Assembly (NCBI RefSeq): GCF_002198095.1
Contig: NZ_NHMK01000011.1
Location: 124,001 to 188,000, forward strand
Direction of reading: 5' to 3'
DNA: 64,000 nucleotides
From: Deinococcus indicus
GTDB lineage: Bacteria > Deinococcota > Deinococci > Deinococcales > Deinococcaceae
In this document: piece after piece, positions 1 to 11,869 of the stretch
Layout: each line of letters begins with the position of its first letter
Position numbering within the stretch: position 1 is the first letter of the stretch
Notes under the pieces: model-generated
The model's input: the letters and a program-made list of their open reading frames with translations, nothing else
What the model was told of the DNA's origin: nothing
The model's database searches: none
Position numbers and translations under genes: made by a program

Positions 1-605
1 TGACCGCGTTCTACATGGGCCGCTGGTACTTCCTGGTGTGGCGCGGCGCGTACCGCGGGCACGGCCACCCGCACGAGGCGGACACCCTGACGAAGATCCC
101 GCTGGGCGTGCTGGCTGCACTGGCGACCCTGGCCGGGTTCCTGAACATCCCCACGTTCCTGGGCGGCAAGCACGCCTTCGACGACTACATCGGCCGGGCG
201 GTGCCGCTGCACGCGCACGAGATTCCCGTCAGTACCGAGTGGCTGCTGACCGTCTTCGCCGTCCTCGCGGGCGTGATCGGGCTGGGCTGGGCGTTCCTGG
301 CGCACCGCCGCGGCGCCCTGGCGACCGGACCGCTGGGCGCCGTCAGCTCGAACGCCCTGTACCTGGACGCCCTGTATGACGGTGTGATCGGCAACCCCAG
401 CCGCGCTGTCGCGGGCGCACTCGACACCGTGGACCGGGGCACCGACGACGCCCTCAGCGGCGTTGCCCGCAACGCCAGCGGTCCCGGCGGGCTGTTCACG
501 CTGTGGCAGAGCGGCTTCGTGCGCGCCTACGCGGTCAGCATGCTGCTCGGCACGGCCGGCATCATCGGCTACTGGGCCCTCAAGACCATCGGGAGCGGCG
601 CATGA
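1..605 (+). CDS. nuoL: NADH-quinone oxidoreductase subunit L, 3' part
   Basis: This is the C-terminal 200 residues of the large antiporter-like membrane subunit of respiratory complex I; the 5' part lies before the window and the first whole codon is at 3. The visible segment has hydrophobic helices (TIPLGVLAALATLAGF-like stretch near the start, a central helix, and a last helix ending YWALK) separated by the amphipathic region typical of the NuoL tail. Identity rests mainly on position: it overlaps nuoM by ATGA and nuoN follows. Proton translocation in the inner membrane is the known family role. No sign of damage. Confidence 0.9.
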   Translation, partial: TAFYMGRWYFLVWRGAYRGHGHPHEADTLTKIPLGVLAALATLAGFLNIPTFLGGKHAFDDYIGRAVPLHAHEIPVSTEWLLTVFAVLAGVIGLGWAFLAHRRGALATGPLGAVSSNALYLDALYDGVIGNPSRAVAGALDTVDRGTDDALSGVARNASGPGGLFTLWQSGFVRAYAVSMLLGTAGIIGYWALKTIGSGA

Positions 606-2047
606 ACTCCTTCACCGACTGGCTCCCCACCCTCATGATCTTCCTGCCCCTCCTGGGCAGCCTGCTGCTGCTCGTCACGCCGAAAACCTTCCGGGACGAG
701 GTTGCGGGCTTCATCGCCGCCCTGACGCTCGGCGCGGGCCTCGCCATCTGGCGCGGCGGCGGCTCGGAGCTGTTCCGCTGGGACTGGATTCCTCCGCTGG
801 GCATCACGTACTCGGTGCAGCTGGGCGGCGTGAGCCTCGCGCTGGCGCTCGTCACGGCGCTGATGTCCTTCATCGCGATCCTGTACGCCGCGCGCCGCAT
901 CCCCAACCCCGGCCCGATGCTCTCGCTGATCCTGGCCATGGAGACCGGCCTGATCGGCATCTTCGCGGCGCAGGACCTGCTGCTGTTCTACGTGTTCTTC
1001 GAGGACGCCCTGATCCCCGCGCTGCTGATGCTCGCCATCTACGGCAAGAGCGGGCGCATGGCGGCCCTCACGAAATTCGCCGCGTACACGCTGTTCGGCA
1101 GCCTGCTGATGCTCGTCAGCATCATCGGCGTCAAGACCCTGGGCGGCAGCCCCACCTTCGCCATGACCGACCTGAAACAGAACCTCGTGACCGGCAGCGC
1201 GCAGACGTGGCTGTACCTGGGCTTCCTGGCCGCCATGGCCGTCAAGCTGCCGCTGTGGCCCATGCACGCGTGGCTGCCGGACTTCCATGAGCAGAACCAC
1301 GACAGCGGCGTGCCCGACGTCATGGGCACCCTCTACAAGGTCGGCGGGTACGGCCTGTTCACCTTCGCCATCCCGCTGTTCCCGGACGCCAGCCTGGAAC
1401 TGCGCCCCATCCTGATGGGTCTGGCCGCCTTCACCGCGCTGTACGCCGCGTGGATCGCGTTCCGGCAGACCGACTGGAAACGCCTGCTGGCCTACGCCGG
1501 CCTCAGCCACATGGGCTTCGTGGCGCTCGGCGTGTTCTCGCTGAACGAGACGGCCGTGATCGGCGCGATGTACCTGCTGGCCTTCCAGAACCTCTACACC
1601 GGCGCGCTGTTCCTGTCGGTGGGCATGCTGCAGGAACGCATCGGCAGCCTGGAGACCCGCGTGGGCGGCGTCATGACCCAGGCGGGCGCGCTGGGCGGCC
1701 TGACCATGGCCCTGTGGTTCGCCAGCATCGCCGTACCCGGCATGGCCGGCTTCATCGGGGAGTTCAGCATCCTGCTCGGCGCGTATCAGGTGTTCCCGTG
1801 GCTGGCGTTCATCGCGGGCATCACCACCATCGCCGCCGCCGCATACGCCCTGACCGCCTTCCAGACGACCTTCTGGCAGGCGCGGCCCGCCGGGTCCGTC
1901 ACTGTGCGCGACCTCGTGCACACCGAGTGGCTGATCCTGGGCATCCCGCTGGTCGTGCTGGTGCTGTTCGGCGTGTACTCCACCCCCGCCCTGAACCTGA
2001 TGCAGCCCGCCGTGCGCGCCGTCCTGACTGCCCTGGGAGGCAACTGA
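602..2047 (+). CDS. nuoM: NADH-quinone oxidoreductase subunit M
   Basis: A 481-residue, multi-helix subunit of the complex I membrane arm. The start ATG overlaps the nuoL stop (ATGA), indicating translational coupling. Family channel residues are visible: the Glu in the FYVFFEDALIP segment, and the Lys and His in the AVKLPLWPMHAWLPDFHEQ segment that sits in the discontinuous helix. Length is normal for NuoM. An in-frame upstream ATG at 503 lies inside nuoL and is rejected. The nuoN start follows the stop by one base. Confidence 0.96.
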   Translation: MNSFTDWLPTLMIFLPLLGSLLLLVTPKTFRDEVAGFIAALTLGAGLAIWRGGGSELFRWDWIPPLGITYSVQLGGVSLALALVTALMSFIAILYAARRIPNPGPMLSLILAMETGLIGIFAAQDLLLFYVFFEDALIPALLMLAIYGKSGRMAALTKFAAYTLFGSLLMLVSIIGVKTLGGSPTFAMTDLKQNLVTGSAQTWLYLGFLAAMAVKLPLWPMHAWLPDFHEQNHDSGVPDVMGTLYKVGGYGLFTFAIPLFPDASLELRPILMGLAAFTALYAAWIAFRQTDWKRLLAYAGLSHMGFVALGVFSLNETAVIGAMYLLAFQNLYTGALFLSVGMLQERIGSLETRVGGVMTQAGALGGLTMALWFASIAVPGMAGFIGEFSILLGAYQVFPWLAFIAGITTIAAAAYALTAFQTTFWQARPAGSVTVRDLVHTEWLILGIPLVVLVLFGVYSTPALNLMQPAVRAVLTALGGN

Positions 2048-2048
2048 C

Positions 2049-3494
<1,446 letters not shown>

Positions 3495-3497
<3 letters not shown>

Positions 3498-3655
3498 TAC
3501 GGACTCCGATTGAAAGGGCTGCACAGCCCGTTCAATCCGAGCGGATGCGACTCGTAGAGCTGCTCCGCAGAGTGGGAGCAACACGGGTTCCGGACGTGGA
3601 GCCGGCAATCCGGCGAAGTTCCGGGTTGTCGGCGAAACAGACGGAATCCGTATGA
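3495..3655 (+). repeat. Dispersed stop-codon-linked repeat, copy A
   Basis: Full-length copy of an intergenic element. It begins TGATACGGACTCCG and ends CGGAATCCGTATGA, giving terminal inverted repeats. After the left end comes a hairpin (GATTGAA, a GGGCT/AGCCC stem, TTCAATC) at about 3507-3536. The TGA of the left end is the nuoN stop codon. Related copies are at 19403, 28609, 39405, 48953 and 62170. Confidence 0.85.
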
Positions 3656-3673
3656 GCAGGAGAGTAGGCAGGA

Positions 3674-3708
3674 GGGAGTGGGTCGGTGGCTGTGCTGCCC
3701 CCGCTCCC
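3674..3708 (+). terminator. Probable terminator of the nuo operon
   Basis: GGGAGTGGG and CCCGCTCCC form a 9-bp stem with one T-G pair around a 17-base loop. There is no long T run, so this is a GC-rich terminator-like hairpin rather than a textbook intrinsic terminator. Confidence 0.5.
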
Positions 3709-3741
3709 GTGACCGCCCAGAGATTCACCCCGCATGAACGT

Positions 3742-3771
3742 GGCCCGCCTCTGCGACGCAGACGGCGGGCC
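3742..3771 (-). terminator. Probable terminator of the CHASE2 cyclase gene
   Basis: GGCCCGCC pairs with GGCGGGCC, and an inner TCTGC/GCAGA stem closes the loop. It lies 14 bases beyond the stop of the minus-strand cyclase gene. Confidence 0.6.
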
Positions 3772-3784
3772 GCTTCCCTGGGCG

Positions 3785-5251
3785 CTAGCCCCGCTGTTCG
3801 CGCTGGTACTTGACGCGGTAGCGGCTGCGGCTGGCCGCCTCGACGAGGTCGATGGGGGTCTGGATGTCGGGGCTGGTGCGGGCGGCGCCGATGCTGGTGC
3901 GGACGTGCAGGTCGCGGTAGCTGAGGCGGTCCAGGGAGTCCTGAAGACGCTGGGTGACGAGGGTCATGTCCTGGGTGCTGGCGTTGTCGAGCAGCATGGC
4001 GAATTCGTCGGGGCCCCAGCGGAAGATCAGGTCGCCGCGGCGTTTGTGTTTCATGATGCGTCCCGACAGGTCGCGCAGCAGTTCGTCGCCGGCCTGCAGG
4101 CCGTACTGTTCGTTGACCTTGCGGAAGCCGCTCAGGTCCACGAGCAGCAGGCCGAGCGGGCGGGCGGCGCGGGTCGCCCAGCGTTGTTCGAGGGCGCGGG
4201 TGAAGGCGACGCGGTTGCCGAAGCCGGTCAGGGGGTCGCGGACGCTGAGGTTGCGCAGGTTCCACCAGCGTTCCAGCACGACGAGGGCGGTCCCCAGAAT
4301 CGCGGCGTACGAGAGGGTCACGCCGGGCAGCAGGATGTTGCCCAGCCACAGGGGAATGGCGGCGGCCAGGGTCAGCATGGCGAGCGCGAAGCCCCACATG
4401 CCGCGCGCCAGGACGGCGGTGATGGCGGCGGCGACGGCCAGCAGCGCCGTCAGCCACTGCGGGAGCCGCGTGAAGGGCGGGCTGAGGAGGCTGGAGACGG
4501 CGCGGGCCTGCAGGGCGGCGCCGGCGACGGTCTGTCCGGTGACGTCGCGGACGCTGGGGGCGCCGCTGCCCGTGGCGGTCAGGCCGATGATGACGATCTT
4601 GCCCTGAATGTCGCCGTAGCGGACGTTGCCGTTCACCACGTCACGGAAGGGAATGACGGGCAGGCGGTCGTGGTCGGGGGAGCTGTAGCGCAGCAGTTGC
4701 GGTTCGGTGCTCAGGGGGACGTTGCTGCCGGCGGCGACGGCCAGTTGCCGCGCGAAGCTGGGGCCGGGCGTGCCGTCGCGGGTGGGGTAACTGGTCTGGA
4801 AGGTGCGGACCACGCCGTCGGGGCTGACGTTCAGGGCGCTGATGCCGGTCGGGGAGCGCCAGTCGGGGCTGGCGAGCAGGCCGCTCTCGCCGGGAGCGGT
4901 GGCCAGGACGACGTTCGGCTGGCTGAACGCGTCGGCGAGGCGGCCGTCGTTCAGGGCGGGGTCGCTGAGCAGCACGTCGATGCCGATGGCGGTCGCGCCG
5001 GCCTGATCGAGGGTGCGCAGGGCCTGCCCGTACAGTTCGCGGGGCCAGGTGCCGATGCGTCCGTAGTCGCGCAGCGAGGCGTCGTCGATGCCGACGAGCA
5101 CGACGCGGCGGTCGGTGGCGCTGGGCAGGGCGCGGTTCAGGGCGTCCCACAGGCGGGTGTTGTTCGGCAGCAGCAGCGTCAGGAGCAGCGCGAGGACGGC
5201 CGCCGCCGGGACGGTGTACAGCGCCAGCGAGCGGTCAGGGGATCTCAACAT
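3785..5251 (-). CDS. CHASE2-domain membrane protein with variant GGDEF domain
   Basis: 488 residues. Order: N-terminal membrane segment (about 12-30), extracytoplasmic CHASE2 sensor (about 40-270, with the typical VVLVGIDDASLRDYGRWP-like start), three closely spaced membrane helices (about 270-330), then a C-terminal GGDEF domain (about 335-488). The active-site loop reads GPDEF at 413-417 instead of GGDEF; RRGD five residues earlier is a good RxxD inhibitory site. CHASE2 domains sense unknown external signals. The gene overlaps the upstream FecR-domain gene by 17 bp, so the two are probably translated together. Whether Pro at the second GGDEF position allows c-di-GMP synthesis cannot be told from sequence. 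Confidence 0.88.
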   Translation of the reverse strand: MLRSPDRSLALYTVPAAAVLALLLTLLLPNNTRLWDALNRALPSATDRRVVLVGIDDASLRDYGRIGTWPRELYGQALRTLDQAGATAIGIDVLLSDPALNDGRLADAFSQPNVVLATAPGESGLLASPDWRSPTGISALNVSPDGVVRTFQTSYPTRDGTPGPSFARQLAVAAGSNVPLSTEPQLLRYSSPDHDRLPVIPFRDVVNGNVRYGDIQGKIVIIGLTATGSGAPSVRDVTGQTVAGAALQARAVSSLLSPPFTRLPQWLTALLAVAAAITAVLARGMWGFALAMLTLAAAIPLWLGNILLPGVTLSYAAILGTALVVLERWWNLRNLSVRDPLTGFGNRVAFTRALEQRWATRAARPLGLLLVDLSGFRKVNEQYGLQAGDELLRDLSGRIMKHKRRGDLIFRWGPDEFAMLLDNASTQDMTLVTQRLQDSLDRLSYRDLHVRTSIGAARTSPDIQTPIDLVEAASRSRYRVKYQREQRG

Positions 5252-6848
5252 GTCGTTCGTTGCCGGCCGCGTCCCTGGCGTGCAGGGTGGCGGTCGCGCC
5301 GGGCGTGGTGAGTGGGAGGGTCCAGCGGAAGTCCGGGGTGCCGGCCGTGACGGTGCGGGTGTACGTCACGCCGGCGAGGGTCGCCCGCAGGGTCACGCGG
5401 CCCGCGGGCGTGCCGGTGGGGGTCTGGAGGCTGGCGTCCTGCACGCGGCCGGTCAGGGTCAGGACGCGGCCCTCGCGGCGGGCCTGCACGGTCACGGCCG
5501 GTGCGGTCCGGTCGATGAGGAGCGGCAGTTGCCGCGTGAGGCTCTGGCCGTAGCGGGTGGCGGTGACGGTCACGGCGTACGTGCCTTCCGGCAGGCTGTC
5601 CTCCAGGCGTTCCAGGCGGAACACGCCGTCCGCGCCGCCCAGCGGGACGGTGCGCCCGGCGACGCTGGCCTGCACGGACGCGTCGGGCAGGCTGCGGGCC
5701 AGCAGCGTCAGGTCCTGCACCTGCAGGGCGCGGGCCGGGAGGTCCAGCGTGAGGGGCCGGGCGCGTTCGGTGTCCAGCGACTGGTTGAAGCGGTCCAGGG
5801 CGTCCGGGACCAGGGTGCCCACGCCGCCCGTCTCGGCGCGTTGCTGTCCGGCGGCGACCGCCTGGTCGTTCTCGCCGGGCAGCGCGACCTGTCCCTCGAA
5901 GACCTTCACGGTGCCGCTGGCGTCCACGCGGAAGACGGTGCCGCGCACGGCGGTACTGACGACCGGGGTGTCCAGGCGGTAGCCGCCCTGGCCCTTCTGC
6001 ACGACGTTCCAGGCGGTGCCGCGCGACAGTTTCAGCAGGACCTCGCGGCCCCGTTCGGTGCGTTCGACGGCCAGGACGCTCAGTTCGCTCTGTTCGTTCA
6101 GGCGCAGGTACCCGCCGCCCGTGAAGCCCACCTCGGCCCAGGCGCCGGCGGCGGTGTTCAGGGTCACGCCGGGGTCCAGGGCGTCCCCGACGACCGCCAC
6201 GCGGCTCTGCCCGGCGCGGTCCACGCGCACCTGCCCGCGGGTGGCCTCGACGGTGGCGCTGCCCAGCCCCCGGTACTGCGAGGCGTACCAGGGGTCCTGT
6301 TCGCGGAAGGCCGTGACCTTCCCGCTGCCCAGGTCGACCTGCTGCGCGGCGCGGACGGTCACGACCCGGCCGTTCAGGCTCAGGCGCGCCTGTCCCTGCA
6401 GGACGGCCACCCGGCGGGTCGCCTTGCCGCTCAGGTCCACCCGGATCTGCCCGGCGCCGTCCATGACGACGTGAATGCCCTGCACGTGCACGGCGACCGG
6501 GCCGCGAAGGAAGAAGCGGCCGTCGAGCAGGTCCGCCTCGTCCAGGTAGCGGCGCAGACGCGAGGCGCTGCCCATCACGACCTGCCCGCCGCCGCTGGTC
6601 AGTTCGGCGCGGCCGGTGCCGGTGCGCAGCGAGGTGGTCACGTCGGTGCCGCTACCCTGCGGCGCCCAGGTGCCCGAGGGGGCCAGCAGTTCCACGCTGC
6701 CCTGCGCGCCGCTCAGCAGCAGCGGGCCGGTCGTGGCGCCGGCGGCGAGGCTGGTGGAGGCGCCGCCCAGCAGGAGCAGCGCCGTCAGGGGAACGGCCCC
6801 GAGGTTCGAGTGGAGCTTCAGAACTGCTGCGGGGGCCGTCACCTTCAT
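5235..6848 (-). CDS. FecR-domain exported protein
   Basis: 537 residues beginning MKVTAPAAVLKLHSN with a signal peptide (hydrophobic PLTALLLLGG core, Ala-x-Ala end near 36). FecR-type beta-rich segments run through about 60-340 (for example RLDTPVVSTAVRGTVFRV), and the C-terminal 150 residues look like Ig-type beta domains. The start at 6848 is preferred because TAGACT lies 7 nt upstream, the leaderless arrangement; an in-frame TTG at 6878 lies upstream of that box. It is followed, with overlap, by the CHASE2 cyclase. FecR-domain and CHASE2 proteins commonly occur together, so the inference is a cell-envelope ligand or scaffold sensed by the cyclase. No sigma factor gene is adjacent, so it is not a classical FecR anti-sigma factor. 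Confidence 0.82.
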   Translation of the reverse strand: MKVTAPAAVLKLHSNLGAVPLTALLLLGGASTSLAAGATTGPLLLSGAQGSVELLAPSGTWAPQGSGTDVTTSLRTGTGRAELTSGGGQVVMGSASRLRRYLDEADLLDGRFFLRGPVAVHVQGIHVVMDGAGQIRVDLSGKATRRVAVLQGQARLSLNGRVVTVRAAQQVDLGSGKVTAFREQDPWYASQYRGLGSATVEATRGQVRVDRAGQSRVAVVGDALDPGVTLNTAAGAWAEVGFTGGGYLRLNEQSELSVLAVERTERGREVLLKLSRGTAWNVVQKGQGGYRLDTPVVSTAVRGTVFRVDASGTVKVFEGQVALPGENDQAVAAGQQRAETGGVGTLVPDALDRFNQSLDTERARPLTLDLPARALQVQDLTLLARSLPDASVQASVAGRTVPLGGADGVFRLERLEDSLPEGTYAVTVTATRYGQSLTRQLPLLIDRTAPAVTVQARREGRVLTLTGRVQDASLQTPTGTPAGRVTLRATLAGVTYTRTVTAGTPDFRWTLPLTTPGATATLHARDAAGNERHVEIP

Positions 6849-6855
6849 TGGATCC

Positions 6856-6861
6856 AGTCTA
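6856..6861 (-). promoter_or_regulatory. -10 box of FecR-domain gene, leaderless
   Basis: TAGACT on the minus strand ends 7 nt before the ATG at 6848; transcription would start at or next to the start codon. Confidence 0.6.
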
Positions 6862-6892
6862 CGAGAAAAATCTGACAATTTCGTAACGCGCG

Positions 6893-6898
6893 TATACT
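6893..6898 (+). promoter_or_regulatory. -10 box of ABC-F gene, leaderless
   Basis: TATACT ends 7 nt before the GTG at 6906. CTGACA, 15 bp upstream, may be the -35. The 57-bp gap to the divergent FecR-domain gene holds both promoters. Confidence 0.65.
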
Positions 6899-6905
6899 AC
6901 GGGGC

Positions 6906-8798
<1,893 letters not shown>

Positions 8799-8892
8799 CA
8801 GGCGGACGGGCTCCGGGGTGGGCGCGGGCCGGGTCCGGTTCCCCCGGACGGTGCCCCCGGAACGGTGCTTACGAATCTCACCCCCAGTCCCT

Positions 8893-8916
8893 TATCCTGA
8901 GTCCGGAAGTCAGGAT
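8893..8916 (+). promoter_or_regulatory. -10 box inside an inverted repeat
   Basis: TATCCT at 8893-8898 is a likely -10 for the gene at 8918. It overlaps a perfect 7-bp inverted repeat, ATCCTGA / TCAGGAT, with a 9-base spacer, ending one base before the ATG. This could be an operator or a 5' hairpin. Confidence 0.45.
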
Positions 8917-8917
8917 T

Positions 8918-9424
8918 ATGACCAGCCCCCACACCCAGACCACCCCGGCCCCCGCCCCCACCGCCGCGCACGCCCGCTCGCTGCACCGGGCGGCCGAGGC
9001 GTTCCTGGCGCACACCCACCCGCGCGCCCCGCTGCGCCTGGACCGCGTGACCCTGCACGGCGTGACGTACGCCACCGCGCCGGACCCGGCCGCGCTGCGC
9101 CTGAACCGCGCGCTGGCCGAGGAAGTCGTGATGGTCGCCCTGGCCCCCGCCGAGGCCGCCGCCCTGAGCGGCACCCCCACCCCCGACGGCGGCCGGGACG
9201 CCCGCATGCTCCTCGACTGCGCCCTGACCGACCCCGACGAACGCGACACCCTGGACGCCTACCTGAGCGTCCTGCGGGGCCGCACCCGCGCCAAGCTGCG
9301 CCGCGCCTGGACCGAGATCGAGGTCCTGGCGGCCGGACTGCGCGAACACGGCGAGCTGGACGCCGCGCAGGTCGCGCACCGCGTCGCCTGCGCCCAGGGC
9401 ATCCGCGCCAGCCTGCTCAACTGA
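8918..9424 (+). CDS. Unknown protein, 168 residues
   Basis: I do not recognise the family. The first 20 residues are Thr/Pro/Ala rich and probably disordered. The rest is Leu/Ala/Arg-rich and predicted helical, with two charged helices at the end (about 120-165) and no signal peptide or membrane segment. Codon use matches the neighbours, with strong G/C at third positions, so it is a real gene. The inverted repeat overlapping its promoter suggests individual regulation. About 115 bp separate it from the ABC-F gene; co-transcription cannot be excluded. Confidence 0.7.
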   Translation: MTSPHTQTTPAPAPTAAHARSLHRAAEAFLAHTHPRAPLRLDRVTLHGVTYATAPDPAALRLNRALAEEVVMVALAPAEAAALSGTPTPDGGRDARMLLDCALTDPDERDTLDAYLSVLRGRTRAKLRRAWTEIEVLAAGLREHGELDAAQVAHRVACAQGIRASLLN

Positions 9425-9653
9425 AGCCGCGCTCCGGCCTGGAGGCTCCATGGCCGGATATGTGAAGCGCATGAGCGGCCCTGTCGGTCCCCCTCCGCCC
9501 CGCGTTCCCTGGAGTCGCCTCCAGCAGCTTGAAAAGCGCCTGGAGCGGAGAAAACAGACCCGTTTACTCGGAATCCACGCCTTCCCTTCACCGTGCAGCG
9601 CAGCTCACCATCCCCTGCCCACACGGGCCGCACGCTGAAGGCAGGAGGGTCCC

Positions 9654-9836
9654 ATGAACGACGACACCCAGAGCATGGTCAGCCGCTGCGACGCCACCAC
9701 CTGCCGCTTCAACGAGGACATGAACTGCACCGCCGGCCAGATCGAGGTCAGCATGAGCGGCCAGACCGCCCAGTGCCTCACCTTCGCCCCGGCCGACGCC
9801 ATGAACGAAAGCCAGAGCCTCAGCGCCGACAACTGA
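9654..9836 (+). CDS. DUF1540-like small cysteine protein
   Basis: A 60-residue protein with four cysteines in the order CDATTC ... MNC ... QC, the spacing of DUF1540 domains, which probably bind a metal. The start is supported by AGGAGG six bases upstream; a CACGCT -10-like box lies at about 9629, so this gene has a short leader rather than none. A hairpin terminator follows directly. The molecular role of the family is not known; it is often reported with stress or sporulation proteins in other bacteria. Confidence 0.75.
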   Translation: MNDDTQSMVSRCDATTCRFNEDMNCTAGQIEVSMSGQTAQCLTFAPADAMNESQSLSADN

Positions 9837-9852
9837 ACGCCCACGATCAAAG

Positions 9853-9878
9853 GCCGCCTGCATGTGAAGGCGGCCCTG
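9853..9878. terminator. Bidirectional terminator hairpin
   Basis: GGCCGCCT and AGGCGGCC pair around a short loop between the convergent DUF1540 and kinase-like genes. Confidence 0.65.
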
Positions 9879-9885
9879 ACTGTAT

Positions 9886-10530
9886 TTACCGGGGCGTGAC
9901 GATCCTGGGAGCGTTCAGGTCCGTGTAGTCCACCACCACGCCCGCCTGCGCTTCCGGGTCGGCCTCGCGGAAGTACAGGCGGTGGCCCTCCACGTAGCGG
10001 CGGTTGCTGTCGGCCGCCGGATCGGGCGAACCGTACCCCGGCCCACGGGCGGCGCCGCGTGGCACGGACACCTCGAACGGCACGCGCAGGAACACGGAAT
10101 CGTGCCACCAGCCGCGCAGCTCCGGGCGGTGCAGGAACAGGCCATCCACGATCAGGACGCTGCCCGGCCCGGCCTGCTGTAGCGGGGCGAGGGTAGGTTC
10201 GTCGCGTGTCACGTCGAACACCTGCGGGCGATACTGCCCGCTGCCGCCCGGCGACAGGGGAGAGACCACCTCGCGTTCCAGCGCCGCCAGATCATACGAG
10301 TCGCGGTAGAAGCCCTCCGGTGACGTGCGCCCCTTCGTGTACCGGGCCACGCGCGGCTGGTGGAAGCCGTCGATACTGACGCGGATCACGGGTCGCCCGA
10401 GCGTCCGCAACCGACGGGCCAGCTCGTCGGCCAGGGTCGTCTTGCCCGCCCCGTCCACGCCATCCACGGCCACCCGCGCCACCGGAAGGGCCGGCAGGGC
10501 GTCCCAGCGGGCCGTCAGCCACGCCAGCAC
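9886..10530 (-). CDS. Uridine kinase-like P-loop protein
   Basis: 214 residues of the uridine kinase/phosphoribulokinase-like fold: Walker A GVDGAGKTT near residue 22, a DGFH segment (SIDGFHQPR), a YKGRTSPEGFYRDSYD-like lid region, and VLIVDGLFLHRPEL as the Walker B strand. The family phosphorylates nucleosides or small metabolites; the substrate here is not certain. The start is taken as GTG 10530 because no ATG exists in the conserved N-terminus; GGGAGGG lies unusually close before it. It follows the TelA-like gene by 29 bp on the same strand, so probably one transcript. Confidence 0.82.
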   Translation of the reverse strand: MLAWLTARWDALPALPVARVAVDGVDGAGKTTLADELARRLRTLGRPVIRVSIDGFHQPRVARYTKGRTSPEGFYRDSYDLAALEREVVSPLSPGGSGQYRPQVFDVTRDEPTLAPLQQAGPGSVLIVDGLFLHRPELRGWWHDSVFLRVPFEVSVPRGAARGPGYGSPDPAADSNRRYVEGHRLYFREADPEAQAGVVVDYTDLNAPRIVTPR

Positions 10531-10559
10531 ACCCTCCCGCCTGCCAGGGACGGGACCGC

Positions 10560-11780
10560 TCAGATTTTCAGCTCGCCCTGCGGCGTGACGTTCAGGTCCT
10601 GCGCGAGTTCGCGGGACGCCTGCTGCCGCTCGCGGTCCAGGTACGTCTGCGCCTGCGCGACCTCCTTGTCCAGCACCTGCATGGTGTCCTGGAAGCGTTC
10701 CAGCGCCTGCTGCCGGTACGAGCTGATGGCGTCCAGCGCGCCGTACACGTCCCGGAACGCCGCCTGGATGATCTGCGGGTCCACGGTGGCGCTGCCCGCC
10801 TGCCGCTGGATCTCGGTGCTCTGCTGGCGCAGCAGGCTGGCAGTCGAGCCGATCATCTTGCCGGTCGTGTCGTTCAGGGCCGTCACCTGCCCCAGCACGG
10901 CCTGCTGCGTCCCGAGGGCCTGCGAGACCATCAGCGCGGTCTTCAGGGCGCTGACGGTGGTGGTCGTGGCGCGGTCCACGCCCTTGATCAGCTCCAGGTT
11001 GTTGCGCCGCACGAGGTCCAGCGCCAGGTAGCCCTGGATGCTGACGGCCAGCTGGGTCAGCAGGTCCGTCACGCGCTGCCGGACCGCGAACAGCAGTTCC
11101 TCGCTGACCATGCGGGCCTTCTCGGGGTCGGTGGCCTGCAACTCCTGGAGGCGCTGCGTGAGGGCCTCGTCCACGGCCTTCCCGACGTGCGCGTACTGCC
11201 GGAGCTTCTGCATGGTGTCCCACAGGTGGACCTTCTCGGTCTCGATGGTGGCGTTGTCGCGCCGCAACTCGTCCTGACCCCGGTACAGCGCCTCCAGGAT
11301 GCCGTTCAGGTGCGACTGCGCACTCTGGTACTTGTCCATGGCGTTCTGCACCTTCTTCCCGCCGGGCAGCAGGCCCAGGAAGCGGCGGGGCGTGGCCGCG
11401 CGGCTGGGGTCCAGGTCCTCCACGGTGCGGCGCAGGTCGGTCAGGCCGCGCAGGATGTCGCTGCCCTCGGCGAGTGCGCCGACCTTGGTGGCGCGCAGCG
11501 GGCGGTCCAGCATGCGGTTGCTGCTCTGCGCGGCGGCCCGCTGTTCGGGCAGCCCCAGTTCATGCACGGCGTCCAGTTTGCGTTTGAATTCCGGGGTGTG
11601 CGCCCCGGCACTCAGGACGTCCTGCGCGAAGGCGCGGGCCATCTGGTCGAGCCGCGTGCGGTCCTCGGCTGACAGCGGCACCATCTCCGGCGCTTCCTGC
11701 GCCCGCACGGCCGGGACGGCGTCCGGCGCTTTCAGCAGGGAGTCGGGGGGAGTCAGCGGACCGGAAGTACCATCGCTCAT
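10560..11780 (-). CDS. TelA-like toxic anion resistance protein
   Basis: 406 residues, almost wholly helical and cytoplasmic, matching TelA/KlaA/YceG-type proteins: long heptad-rich helices, the SALKTALMVSQALGTQQAVLGQV segment and a C-terminal QTYLDRERQQASREL helix. The family is named for tellurite resistance but its mechanism is not established; many members sit in ter stress operons. No other ter genes are nearby. The start could be 11780 or the in-frame ATG at 11789; the former has a CGTAAT sequence 7 nt upstream. Continues into the kinase-like gene. Confidence 0.82.
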   Translation of the reverse strand: MSDGTSGPLTPPDSLLKAPDAVPAVRAQEAPEMVPLSAEDRTRLDQMARAFAQDVLSAGAHTPEFKRKLDAVHELGLPEQRAAAQSSNRMLDRPLRATKVGALAEGSDILRGLTDLRRTVEDLDPSRAATPRRFLGLLPGGKKVQNAMDKYQSAQSHLNGILEALYRGQDELRRDNATIETEKVHLWDTMQKLRQYAHVGKAVDEALTQRLQELQATDPEKARMVSEELLFAVRQRVTDLLTQLAVSIQGYLALDLVRRNNLELIKGVDRATTTTVSALKTALMVSQALGTQQAVLGQVTALNDTTGKMIGSTASLLRQQSTEIQRQAGSATVDPQIIQAAFRDVYGALDAISSYRQQALERFQDTMQVLDKEVAQAQTYLDRERQQASRELAQDLNVTPQGELKI

Positions 11781-11855
11781 GCCCTCCATTACGCACCCCG
11801 GACATGAGGAGTTGCATCCGGCAAAAGGCGCATGTCCCCACAGGTCCGGCCAGGG

Positions 11856-11861
11856 TACGCT
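11856..11861 (+). promoter_or_regulatory. -10 box of GNAT gene
   Basis: TACGCT ends 8 nt before ATG 11870. Confidence 0.55.
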
Positions 11862-11869
11862 GCGCGCCG

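Noticed and set aside
6849..6878. Longer N-terminus for the FecR-domain protein from TTG 6878
   Set aside because: It would place the start upstream of the TAGACT -10 box and put ten charged residues before a good signal peptide.
9450..9638. Possible 62-codon gene upstream of the DUF1540 gene
   Set aside because: Pro/Arg-rich, no promoter or ribosome site, and codon positions lack the usual third-base bias.
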